From an uncultured Alphaproteobacteria bacterium (GTDB taxonomy: Bacteria > Pseudomonadota > Alphaproteobacteria > Sneathiellales > Sneathiellaceae): DNA of 18,223 nt. The stretch is from assembly GCA_937910835.1 (NCBI GenBank), contig CALEMG010000528.1, forward strand, positions 1 to 18,223. The letters run 5' to 3'. Positions 8,341 to 15,304 of this stretch are shown here, piece after piece. The notes beneath the pieces are model-generated. The model did not search any database. It saw nothing but the letters and a program-made list of their open reading frames with translations, and had not been told where the DNA came from. Both the position numbers and the translations under genes were made by a program. Every line of letters begins with the position of its first letter. Within the stretch, counting starts at the first letter, position 1.

Positions 8341-8772
8341 TTATTTGCGCCGTGATACCATCAACGTCGCTTCACCATCCAGCACAACAGTTTCCCCAAT
8401 GGTGCAAACACAGTCAAAAGTAACCCGTTTGCCATTTATCTCCCGCAGCGTCACCCGCGCCACCACTGTATCACCAATACAGACCGGCGCCTTGAAATTC
8501 AGGTTCTGGTTCATGTAAATCGCCCCGGGGCCCGGCAGCTTGGTTCCAAACACTGTAGAGAGAAGGCCCGCGGACAGCATTCCATGGGCAATACGCTCCT
8601 TGAAAATCGTCTTTTCAGCAAATTCTGCATTAAGATGAACCGGGTTTGTATCGCCTGAAATGCCCGCATACATGACAATATCGGCTTCGGTAATCGTTTT
8701 AGCGTAAAGTTCGGTCATGCCGACTTCCAGATCTTCCAGGAAGTAGCCGTGCAATTCTTCATAAACTGACAT
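8341..8772 (-). CDS. MaoC-family (R)-specific enoyl-CoA hydratase/dehydratase
   Basis: Single hot-dog-fold hydratase of 143 residues, close in length and motifs to PhaJ-type (R)-specific enoyl-CoA hydratases, which hydrate 2-enoyl-CoA. The catalytic dyad is visible in SGDTNPVH (D41, H46), followed by the conserved ERIAHGMLSAGL (59-70). The C-terminus VTLREINGKRVTFDC...VVLDGEATLMV is typical of the fold. The start at 8772 has AGGAA closely upstream; a longer frame to 8844 would run through the likely promoter and adds unconserved sequence. It is the first gene of the MaoC-ribF-hydrolase unit. No linked polyhydroxyalkanoate genes are visible, so the precise acyl-CoA substrate is unknown. Confidence 0.92.
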   Translation of the reverse strand: MSVYEELHGYFLEDLEVGMTELYAKTITEADIVMYAGISGDTNPVHLNAEFAEKTIFKERIAHGMLSAGLLSTVFGTKLPGPGAIYMNQNLNFKAPVCIGDTVVARVTLREINGKRVTFDCVCTIGETVVLDGEATLMVSRRK

Positions 8773-8811
8773 TGGGTTCCTACTCGATTCATGCCCAGGA
8801 TACGTCGAGCT

Positions 8812-8840
8812 ATATAGAAGGAAAAAGCGCGTTGCCGCAA
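8812..8840 (-). promoter_or_regulatory. Putative sigma-70-type promoter for the MaoC-ribF unit
   Basis: On the minus strand TTGCGG (8835-8840) and CTATAT (8812-8817) are separated by 17 bases. CTATAT fits the alphaproteobacterial -10 consensus well; the -35 is moderate. Transcription would start near 8805, leaving a leader of about 30 bases before the MaoC start codon. Confidence 0.45.
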
Positions 8841-8948
8841 GCATTGTGACGATATCAACCGCCCAGATACGGCCGATGGAGCCAGTTTTTATAAAACTAT
8901 ATCCAAATTTACCATTTTTTTAAGGATCCGCTCCTAATCTCCAGTTTA

Positions 8949-8956
8949 ATGGTTAA
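8949..8956 (-). promoter_or_regulatory. CtrA-type half-site (TTAACCAT)
   Basis: The plus strand reads ATGGTTAA, the exact complement of TTAACCAT, the half-site known for the alphaproteobacterial cell-cycle/motility regulator CtrA. It ends 13 bases before the -35 box of the cheY promoter, a position suited to activation. There is no full TTAA-N7-TTAA pair, so this rests on one 8-base match in a plausible place. Confidence 0.35.
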
Positions 8957-8969
8957 GGCGAGATTTCGA

Positions 8970-8998
8970 TTTACACCCTGACTGGAACAGAATTTATA
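8970..8998 (+). promoter_or_regulatory. Putative sigma-70-type promoter for cheY-cheZ
   Basis: TTTACA (8970-8975) and TTTATA (8993-8998) are spaced by exactly 17 bases. Transcription would start near 9005, just before the ribosome site AAGAGGG (9006-9012) and the cheY ATG at 9020, giving a very short leader. The region upstream (8880-8921) is AT-rich with T runs and could act as an UP element. Confidence 0.55.
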
Positions 8999-9019
8999 GG
9001 AAAGTAAGAGGGCATTTCC

Positions 9020-9406
9020 ATGGCAGTCGATATGAACATGTCGATCCTTATCGTAGACGATTACAAAACGATGTTGCGCATTATCCGCAACCTTCTCAAA
9101 CAGCTCGGCTTTAATTCAGTCGATGAAGCAGCAGACGGGTCCGCCGCGCTTGCTAAGATGCGTACCAAGAATTATGGCCTGGTTATCTCCGACTGGAATA
9201 TGGAACCGATGACCGGCTACCAGCTGTTGAAGGAAGTCCGGGCTGATGAAACACTGAAAAGCACGCCCTTCATTATGATCACGGCGGAATCCAAAACGGA
9301 TAACGTGGTTGCTGCGAAAAAAGCCGGTGTTAACAACTACATCGTAAAGCCGTTTAATGCAGCGACCCTGAAGACAAAGATTTCTTCGGTTCTGGGTGAC
9401 TTCTAA
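9020..9406 (+). CDS. cheY: Chemotaxis response regulator CheY (single receiver domain)
   Basis: Stand-alone receiver domain of 128 residues that, when phosphorylated by CheA, is expected to bind the flagellar switch protein FliM. All signature residues are visible: the acidic pair D13/D14 (IVDD), phosphoacceptor D58 (ISDWNM), T88 (MITA) and K110 (IVKPF). The TGYQLLKEVRAD and KAGVNNYIVKPF stretches closely resemble enterobacterial CheY. The start at 9020 has AAGAGGG seven bases upstream. The stop overlaps the cheZ start by one base (TAATG), so the two are translated together. Alphaproteobacteria often have several CheY paralogues; pairing with cheZ marks this as the one controlled by the phosphatase. 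Confidence 0.95.
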   Translation: MAVDMNMSILIVDDYKTMLRIIRNLLKQLGFNSVDEAADGSAALAKMRTKNYGLVISDWNMEPMTGYQLLKEVRADETLKSTPFIMITAESKTDNVVAAKKAGVNNYIVKPFNAATLKTKISSVLGDF

Positions 9407-10023
9407 TGTCCGATACGGAGGAGGTCATTCAACTGAGAAAAGCGATTGCCGCTCTTCATCAGGATTGTGAAGCTCTTGCCAATTTTATTATGGCGGCAAG
9501 ATCCGAGGTTGCCGAAATTCGGCCGAATGACCTTAAGCAGGAAAAGCTGCCCCGCGCAGGTAAAGAACTCGATGCGATTGTCGAAGCCACTGAAGGTGCC
9601 ACCAACCAGATCATGAACGCGACTGAAACGATCATGAACGCGAAGGTGACAGATGCCGACGTGGTCAACGACGCCTGCATGGAAATCTTTGAGGCCTGTT
9701 CATTTCAGGATATTACCGGGCAACGGATCAGCAAGGTCGTGTCTACCCTCAACTATATTGAGGATTACATGACGCGGCTTACCAAGGCCTGGGTGCATCA
9801 AGCGGACAACGCGGCGACTATGGCCGACGAGGTCGACATCGATGAAGAAGCAGATCTATTGAATGGCCCTGCCCTTGAGGGAGAAGGCGTCAATCAGCAA
9901 GATATTGATACTCTTTTTGACGAAGACGGAGCGGATTCGCAGAAAAAACCTGCAGCCCCCGCGAAAGCAGACAAGGGCGAAAGCAACAATGCCCAAGACG
10001 AAATCGACGCCCTTTTTGACTAA
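9406..10023 (+). CDS. cheZ: CheY-P phosphatase CheZ
   Basis: Protein phosphatase that ends chemotaxis signals by dephosphorylating CheY-P; 205 residues, close to the usual length. The active-site helix carries SFQDITGQRI (99-108), with the catalytic pair D102 and Q106 matching the D/Q pair of E. coli CheZ. The preceding residues 1-98 form the long helix of the four-helix bundle. The C-terminal tail (about 135-205) is acidic and low in complexity. It contains two near-copies of one short motif, QQDIDTLFD (164-172) and QDEIDALFD (197-205); the last resembles the CheY-binding tail of CheZ and the CheY-binding N-terminus of FliM. The start overlaps the cheY stop by one base. It faces the HAD gene end to end with 20 bases between. 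Confidence 0.93.
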   Translation: MSDTEEVIQLRKAIAALHQDCEALANFIMAARSEVAEIRPNDLKQEKLPRAGKELDAIVEATEGATNQIMNATETIMNAKVTDADVVNDACMEIFEACSFQDITGQRISKVVSTLNYIEDYMTRLTKAWVHQADNAATMADEVDIDEEADLLNGPALEGEGVNQQDIDTLFDEDGADSQKKPAAPAKADKGESNNAQDEIDALFD

Positions 10024-10043
10024 CCCTCAAAAGGGCGACGTTT

Positions 10044-10919
10044 CTACCAAACCATATGGCCGATAACATAATCTGGCGAGAACTGATATTGACGCGTTAC
10101 CGCCTCAATCTGTTCAGCGGTTGGCAACTGACCGTCCTTTAATCCCCATTCATCAGCATGTATCCCACCGCTCACTAGGACGCTATCAATACCCGCCGCA
10201 TTTGCGCCTTTGATATCGGTCCGCATACTATCGCCAATAGCAAGAATTCCTGACGGTTTCGATAACTGCAATTTTTCCATTGCCTGCCGATACACCTCCG
10301 GATAAGGCTTTCCGAATAGCTCGACCCGCCCGCCAATCTCCTCATAGAGAGCCGCAATCGCGCCTGCGCAATAATGAGACGTCGTCCCTCGCATCACCGT
10401 CAGATCCGGATTAGCGCAAAGCATCGGCAGGTCATGTTTAAGGGCGCCCTGCAATAAATCACGGTAGTTTTCCGGCGTTTCAATCTGATCATCTACAAGG
10501 CCCGTGCAAATCAAAAAATCCGCCTCGCCAACAGAAGAAACCCGTCGATAATCAAGGCCATCCTCCAGCCCTTTATCGCGATCGGCGCCAATCTGATAAA
10601 ATGCCGTGCCTGCACCCTTTAAAAAAGGATGATCGCGATGCGTCAGCACCTCTCGCGTGATGTCGCCCGAGGTCAGAATATGGTCATAACGCGCCCTCGC
10701 CACCCCAATGTTTTCCAGAAACTCAATCACATAACCGTTCGTACGCGGAGCGTTGGAGAGGAGTAGTATCGGCTTACCCTCGCTCCGTAGCCTGTCCATG
10801 CAATCGAGCACACCAGGGTAGGGGTGATGACCGTTATGCACCACGCCCCATAAGTCTAGAATAAAGGCGTCATAGCTCGGCGCAACTCCGGCAAGGCCGG
10901 AAATAGTCTTGAAAGACAT
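10044..10919 (-). CDS. TIGR01459-type class IIA HAD-superfamily hydrolase
   Basis: Cytoplasmic HAD-superfamily protein of 291 residues with a class IIA cap, the same broad group as NagD. Motif I is LDLWGVVHNG with the nucleophile D22 but tryptophan (W24) where most HAD phosphatases have the second aspartate; this DxW form is usual for the TIGR01459 subfamily. Motif II is LLSNAPR (53-59), and the metal-binding motif is IGDSMRTDIKGA near residues 228-239. The start at 10919 has AGGA about 10 bases upstream. It begins 14 bases after the EAL gene stop, so the two share a transcript. The substrate of the subfamily is unknown to me, and the altered motif I leaves phosphatase activity open. Confidence 0.9.
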   Translation of the reverse strand: MSFKTISGLAGVAPSYDAFILDLWGVVHNGHHPYPGVLDCMDRLRSEGKPILLLSNAPRTNGYVIEFLENIGVARARYDHILTSGDITREVLTHRDHPFLKGAGTAFYQIGADRDKGLEDGLDYRRVSSVGEADFLICTGLVDDQIETPENYRDLLQGALKHDLPMLCANPDLTVMRGTTSHYCAGAIAALYEEIGGRVELFGKPYPEVYRQAMEKLQLSKPSGILAIGDSMRTDIKGANAAGIDSVLVSGGIHADEWGLKDGQLPTAEQIEAVTRQYQFSPDYVIGHMVW

Positions 10920-10933
10920 AAAAAAATATCCTG

Positions 10934-12154
10934 TTAATTCACGGATTGCGGAGGGCGCGGCACACCAAAAAGATACCCCTGACCAAAGCCGACTTCCACA
11001 TCAAGCAGCCCAATCACGGTATCTTCATCCTCAACCATGCTGGCAATCAGTTCTATATTCTCGCGGAGCAGGGCTTCGCGTAGATCATCGGGGTGGATAT
11101 CCATCGGCAAGCCGGGGCGACCGGGAAGAAGTTCCTCAGCGGCAACTTTGAGATACCGGAAATGCCGTTTTCCAAGTTCTCCGAAGTCGAAATCGAGGCG
11201 CTGTACATGGTCGACCGAGAATGAGAAGCCCATTTTCGCAAGAGTCGCCAAACCCTTCTGGACGGTCTCCGACGCATTCTCGACATCGTCCTGAGCGAAT
11301 TCCAAGATTAGACTTTCACTCAAATCTTTGTTCTGATCCAAGAATTCGACGAACTGCCGGAAGAAGGCGGTGTCGTTCAATGTCCGGGCGGACACATTTA
11401 CGAAAAAGCCGATATCCGCATTCCGCTGGCGGACACGCCGGATTAGTTGGACGCAGCGGATGAGGAGCAGATTGTCAATAGTACCGATCAAGCCAGCGTT
11501 TTCCGCGACAGCAAGATACTGCCCTGGCGTAATTACTTCACCTTGAGGCCCTCGGATGCGCGAAAATGCCTCGTAAAAAAGGGTGCGTCTCTGCGGCAAT
11601 CTGACAATCGGCTGAAGATAAAGATCAACCTTGTTTTCCTGCAATCCTGAACGCACAATTTCCAGTATCGCCTCATCCTGAGGTAGGATTTCCTCGTCCG
11701 GGCCCTCACTGTTGCGCAATAGATGAGGTGGCTCGTCCGGCGCTTCCACCAGTTCCTCATCTGCGGAAAGAAGAATTTCCTCTTCCTCTTCTTTTTCAGG
11801 CTTCTGATCCGTTGAGAGCTGCTTAAGCAATTTGCGCAATATCTGCATTTCACCGGCGAAGCTGTCCATATTGCCATCTTTGCCAGCGAGGCGACCGAGA
11901 ATGTTATCGAAGCGATCGAGGCCGGTTTCCGCCATATCGAGATCGCTGCGCATTTTGATCAGATCACGCTGAAACCGCGCTCGCTCTATATGCCTCATAA
12001 TAAAGTCATGAACCAGAGCACAAATAAGGAAAAAAACGCCCCCGGCCCAATAGCCGATAACGGGGTCAATCCCCGCGATATAAATCGGCGTTTGCACAGC
12101 GACAACCACTGCCGTCAAGGCATAGGCAATAATAATTACGCTATGGTAGAGCAC
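10934..12154 (-). CDS. Membrane-anchored degenerate EAL-domain protein (TipF-like c-di-GMP receptor)
   Basis: Inner-membrane protein of 406 residues: two transmembrane helices (about 4-20 and 29-49), a coiled coil (about 55-115), an acidic linker (about 120-160) and a C-terminal EAL domain (165-400). The EAL domain is degenerate. The signature glutamate is kept as EAF (E195), with N253, E285, D314, K336 and Q392. However, metal and catalytic positions are changed: Q288 replaces the second E of the ExTE motif, H315 replaces the second D of DDFG, and S372 replaces the E of AEGVE. It should therefore bind rather than cleave c-di-GMP, if it binds at all. This architecture matches Caulobacter TipF, a c-di-GMP receptor needed for flagellar assembly, and the cheYZ neighbours fit. 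The start is GTG at 12154, the only sensible start before the first helix; AAGGGGG lies 11 bases upstream. TipF identity is inference. Confidence 0.85.
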   Translation of the reverse strand: MLYHSVIIIAYALTAVVVAVQTPIYIAGIDPVIGYWAGGVFFLICALVHDFIMRHIERARFQRDLIKMRSDLDMAETGLDRFDNILGRLAGKDGNMDSFAGEMQILRKLLKQLSTDQKPEKEEEEEILLSADEELVEAPDEPPHLLRNSEGPDEEILPQDEAILEIVRSGLQENKVDLYLQPIVRLPQRRTLFYEAFSRIRGPQGEVITPGQYLAVAENAGLIGTIDNLLLIRCVQLIRRVRQRNADIGFFVNVSARTLNDTAFFRQFVEFLDQNKDLSESLILEFAQDDVENASETVQKGLATLAKMGFSFSVDHVQRLDFDFGELGKRHFRYLKVAAEELLPGRPGLPMDIHPDDLREALLRENIELIASMVEDEDTVIGLLDVEVGFGQGYLFGVPRPPQSVN

Positions 12155-12311
12155 GCGACGATAATCCCCCTTAAGTTACAAGGCGCCAGTTTAGTCAAAA
12201 ATTACAAATTGGGAAGTCATCTCTGCCGGAAGGTCGAAAAACATCTATTCCCAGCGCGCCATGTATTGATATAGTCCTACATTCTCTATTCAGAAGCTCA
12301 AGTAAAGAAGA

Positions 12312-13151
12312 ATGAAAATGAACCGACTACAGGATAAAATAGCCATTGTAACAGGCGGGACCAGCGGCATCGGACTGCGCACCGTCGAAATTTTCGCGGA
12401 AGAAGGAGCGACCGTCGTTTTCTCTGGCCGACGGGAGACAGAAGGAAAAGAAATTGCCAACAGGCTGGGCGACAGTGTTCATTTTGTCCGCGCCGATGCC
12501 AGTGTTGAAGCCGACATGGCATCCCTCATCAAGGGAACTGCAGAGAAATTCGGCAAGCTCGACTGCATTTTTAATAACGCGGGCGGTCCGGCCCCTGTCG
12601 GGAGTATTGAAACTGTCGATTTTGAAAAATCGATGGAAGCTATGACGCTGCTTTTCGGGGGTGTTCTTCTTGGAATAAAGCATGCGGCGCCCATTATGAA
12701 GGCGCAAGGCTTTGGCAGCATTATCAACAACGGCAGTATCGCAGGGCATCTGGCGGGTTATTCAACGTCTATGGTCTACAGCAGCGCGAAAGCGGCAGTA
12801 CTGCAGCTAACGCGCAGCGCTGCCATGGAACTGGGTGAAAGCAACGTCCGGGTCAACTCTATCTCTCCCGGTGCGATCGCAACAGGCATTTTTGGTAAGG
12901 CCCTAGGTCTTAAAGGTCAGGCAGCAGAAGATACGGCGAAAGTTGCCGGAGATGTACTATCGCATGCGCAACCCATTCGCCGGGCGGGTCTTCCCGATGA
13001 CATCGCCAAGGCTGCTCTTTTCCTAGCATCGGACGACTCCACCTTTGTCAATGCCGCCGATTTCCTTGTGGACGGCGGCATGATAGGCGGGCGTCACTGG
13101 TCAACACATCAGGAAAGCGTTCGTAATCTTGGAAAGGCCTTTACAGGCTAG
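12312..13151 (+). CDS. Short-chain dehydrogenase/reductase (SDR, classical)
   Basis: Classical SDR oxidoreductase of 279 residues with a Rossmann fold. The cofactor motif is TGGTSGIG (14-21), NNAG sits at 88-91, and the catalytic residues are S142 (NGSIAG), Y156 and K160 (YSSAK). The β2 end reads SGRRE with no acidic residue, which leans towards NADP(H). The SPGAIATGIF segment and the C-terminal DFLVDGGMIGG are standard for the family. Start at 12312; a second ATG two codons later is equally possible, with AAGAAG close upstream. It is a single gene, divergent from the EAL gene, and its stop lies only 3 bases from the accA stop on the other strand. A possible -10 (TATAGT, 12270-12275) has no clear -35. 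The substrate is not predictable. Confidence 0.92.
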   Translation: MKMNRLQDKIAIVTGGTSGIGLRTVEIFAEEGATVVFSGRRETEGKEIANRLGDSVHFVRADASVEADMASLIKGTAEKFGKLDCIFNNAGGPAPVGSIETVDFEKSMEAMTLLFGGVLLGIKHAAPIMKAQGFGSIINNGSIAGHLAGYSTSMVYSSAKAAVLQLTRSAAMELGESNVRVNSISPGAIATGIFGKALGLKGQAAEDTAKVAGDVLSHAQPIRRAGLPDDIAKAALFLASDDSTFVNAADFLVDGGMIGGRHWSTHQESVRNLGKAFTG

Positions 13152-13154
13152 CGA

Positions 13155-14111
13155 TCAGCCTTCTTCGAGGCGGCCAATCGCAAGGAATTTGCGGCGGCGC
13201 TCTTCACGGAGCTCGCCCGGTTCCTTGCCCACAAGGGATGCAAGTTCTTCCTCTATTGCATCCCCGAGCGCGGTAATCGCAGCGGGCACATCACGCTGGG
13301 CACCACCGACCGGCTCTTCAACAATTCGGTCGATGACCTTGAGCTTTAAAAGGTCCTGCGACGTGACTTTCATGGCGGTCGCCGCTTCCTGCGCCTTGTC
13401 GCGTGTCTTCCAGAGGATTGCCGCACAGCCCTCAGGTGAGATCACCGAATAGATGGCGTGGGCGAACATCAGGACGCGGTTGGCGCTCGCCAGCGCTACT
13501 GCACCGCCGCTACCTCCTTCACCGACAATTGATGCGATCATGGGTACGCGCACGTCAAGGCTAACCTCAATGGAGCGGGCGATTGCCTCCGCCTGTCCGC
13601 GTTCCTCCGCGCCGATACCAGGATAAGCGCCGGATGTATCGATAAACGTCAGAATGGGGAGCGAAAAATGGTCAGCCATGCGCATCAGGCGTTGCGCCTT
13701 GCGGTATCCTTCGGGTCGCGCCATGCCGAAATTATGACGAAGACGGGTCTCCGTATCCTTCCCCTTTTCTGTTCCGATCACGACAACGCTGCGGCCACGA
13801 AAACGGCCCATGCCGCCGACAATCGCCTTGTCATCCGCAAAAGCCCTATCCCCGGCAAGGGGCGTGAATTCTTCAATCAGCTGCGCCGTGATATCGCCTA
13901 GCTTCGGTCGGTCGACATGGCGAGCAACCTGCGTTTTTTGCCAGGGCGTGAGCTTCGAATAGGTTTGCTCCAACTGGTGAAGGGCCTTCTGGCGGAGTTT
14001 GGCAATATCCTCTTTGATTTCGATATCACTACCGTTTTCCAGCCCCTCAAGCTCACGAATCTTACCTTCGAGGTCAGCAATTGGCTTCTCAAAATCAAGG
14101 AAATTATTCAT
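13155..14111 (-). CDS. accA: Acetyl-CoA carboxylase carboxyltransferase subunit alpha
   Basis: Alpha subunit of the carboxyltransferase that moves the carboxyl group from biotin to acetyl-CoA, the first step of fatty-acid synthesis; it works with AccD as an α2β2 complex. At 318 residues it is full length. Residues 1-60 form the N-terminal helical segment; the crotonase-like core shows IDTSGAYPGIGAEERGQAEA (157-176), GEGGSGGAVALA (197-208) and YSVISPEGCAAILWKT (221-236). The start at 14111 has GGA about 8 bases upstream. It lies downstream of the CoA-lyase gene but is separated by a strong hairpin (14156-14190), so it probably has its own promoter within 14112-14226 or relies on readthrough. 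xerD-accA proximity is common in alphaproteobacteria. Confidence 0.97.
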   Translation of the reverse strand: MNNFLDFEKPIADLEGKIRELEGLENGSDIEIKEDIAKLRQKALHQLEQTYSKLTPWQKTQVARHVDRPKLGDITAQLIEEFTPLAGDRAFADDKAIVGGMGRFRGRSVVVIGTEKGKDTETRLRHNFGMARPEGYRKAQRLMRMADHFSLPILTFIDTSGAYPGIGAEERGQAEAIARSIEVSLDVRVPMIASIVGEGGSGGAVALASANRVLMFAHAIYSVISPEGCAAILWKTRDKAQEAATAMKVTSQDLLKLKVIDRIVEEPVGGAQRDVPAAITALGDAIEEELASLVGKEPGELREERRRKFLAIGRLEEG

Positions 14112-14155
14112 TAAATGTCCAAACTCAACAGTGATCGACGGTCTGATTAATAAAT

Positions 14156-14190
14156 TGGCGGAACGGTTACGTCAATCAACCGTTCCGCCA
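14156..14190 (-). terminator. Hairpin terminator after the CoA-lyase gene (13-bp perfect stem)
   Basis: TGGCGGAACGGTT (14156-14168) and AACCGTTCCGCCA (14178-14190) are exact reverse complements around a 9-base loop. It lies 37 bases past the lyase stop. On the minus strand it is followed by AATTTATTAA, AT-rich but not a pure T run. It most likely ends the xerD-lyase transcript before accA. Confidence 0.65.
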
Positions 14191-14226
14191 GAATTTAAAT
14201 TTATGACAGCTATATGACGCGAAAAC

Positions 14227-15207
14227 TTATCCGCGGGACGCGATGATGTCAGCCTGATTTACCAGTGCTTCCGCCTGTTTAATCGAGGCGATATCGATCA
14301 GCCGACCATCAAGAGCAACGGCGCCGGCGCCTTCCGCCTGCGCCTTTTCCATGGCTTCCAGGATACGGCGCGCTTTCGCCACTTCTTCCTCCGCTGGGGT
14401 GAAGATATCATTGGCGAGAGGGATTTGTTTCGGATGGATGGCCCATTTCCCCTCGCAGCCAAGGATGGCCGCGCGGTTACCATGGGCGATATACCCATCA
14501 GGATCGGAGAAATCACCGAACGGACCGTCAATCGGACGAAGGCCATTCGCGCGGGCCGCCACAACCATGCGGGCGATGGCATAATGCCACATATCACCCC
14601 AATGGAAATCGCGACTTCCGTCTTCCGCCGGGTCCGTCAGCACGCCATAAAGCGGGTTAGGCCCCCCGATAGATGTCGTCCGTGCCTTTGTCGATGCCGC
14701 ATAGTCCGCAACACCGAAATGCAGGCTCTCATTGCGCTTACTGGCCGCGGCAATCTCATGGATATTCTGCATCCCAAGGGCGGTTTCGATAATATGCTCA
14801 AACCCGATTTTCTTCTTGCGCCCCGTTGCTGCCTCGATCTGTGTCACCATCATATCAACGGCGTAAACGTCGGAGGCTGTGCCGACCTTCGGGATCATGA
14901 TCAGGTCGAGGCGCTCTCCGCCCTGCTCAACCACATCCACGATGTCGCGATACATGTAATGCGTATCAAGGCCATTGATCCGAACAGACATCACTTTGTC
15001 ACCCCAGTCAACATCGTGCAGGGCCTCAATAATATTCTTGCGCGCCTGCGCCTTGTCGTTCGGCGCGACCGCGTCCTCGAGATCGAGAAAAATGGCATCC
15101 GCATCAGACTTGGCGGCCTTTTCAAACATATGAGGGCTGGAGCCGGGAACGGCAAGTTCACAACGGTTCAGGCGCGAAACGCAAGGTTCCGGAACAGTAA
15201 AGCTCAT
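14227..15207 (-). CDS. HpcH/HpaI-type CoA ester lyase, malyl-CoA lyase (Mcl) family
   Basis: TIM-barrel lyase of 326 residues that cleaves or forms β-hydroxyacyl-CoA thioesters such as L-malyl-CoA or β-methylmalyl-CoA with glyoxylate. Similarity to Rhodobacter-type malyl-CoA lyase is clear throughout: LDLEDAVAPNDKAQAR (41-56), SVRINGLD (74-81) with R76, metal ligands E141 (HIIET) and D168 (GVADYAAS), PIDGPFGDFSD (225-235), KWAIHPKQ (254-261) and GRLIDIASIKQAE (301-313) with D305. Positions R76, E141 and D168 coincide with those of the characterised enzymes as I remember them. Malyl-CoA, methylmalyl-CoA and citramalyl-CoA lyases cannot be told apart by these residues. The start at 15207 has a poor ribosome site. 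It sits between xerD and accA, which are often direct neighbours, so it may be a later insertion. Confidence 0.9.
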   Translation of the reverse strand: MSFTVPEPCVSRLNRCELAVPGSSPHMFEKAAKSDADAIFLDLEDAVAPNDKAQARKNIIEALHDVDWGDKVMSVRINGLDTHYMYRDIVDVVEQGGERLDLIMIPKVGTASDVYAVDMMVTQIEAATGRKKKIGFEHIIETALGMQNIHEIAAASKRNESLHFGVADYAASTKARTTSIGGPNPLYGVLTDPAEDGSRDFHWGDMWHYAIARMVVAARANGLRPIDGPFGDFSDPDGYIAHGNRAAILGCEGKWAIHPKQIPLANDIFTPAEEEVAKARRILEAMEKAQAEGAGAVALDGRLIDIASIKQAEALVNQADIIASRG

Positions 15208-15252
15208 GAGTTCTACACTTTCTTCGGTTTAGTTTGTGAATTTGTTGCGAGG

Positions 15253-15281
15253 AAATTGCGTTAGCCGCGTGGCAGAGTCAA
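15253..15281 (-). promoter_or_regulatory. Putative promoter for the CoA-lyase gene
   Basis: On the minus strand CTTGACT supplies a strong -35 (TTGACT, 15276-15281), with CAATTT (15253-15258) 17 bases downstream as a weaker -10. Transcription would begin near 15246, about 38 bases before the ATG at 15207. This would make the lyase independent of xerD. Confidence 0.4.
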
Positions 15282-15304
15282 GTTTTCCCCCAAATAAATT
15301 TGCA

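Noticed and set aside
8773..8844. N-terminal extension of the MaoC frame to 8844
   Set aside because: It overlaps the probable promoter, adds unconserved residues, and the ATG at 8772 has a good ribosome site and the family N-terminus.
10020..10046. Small CCCT-CAAA-AGGG hairpin between cheZ and the HAD gene as a bidirectional terminator
   Set aside because: The stem is only 4 bp and no T run follows on either strand.
14425..15264. Long plus-strand open frame (279 codons) opposite the CoA-lyase gene
   Set aside because: It is an antisense shadow of a strongly conserved gene, has no recognisable protein features and includes implausible H/R/C-rich composition.
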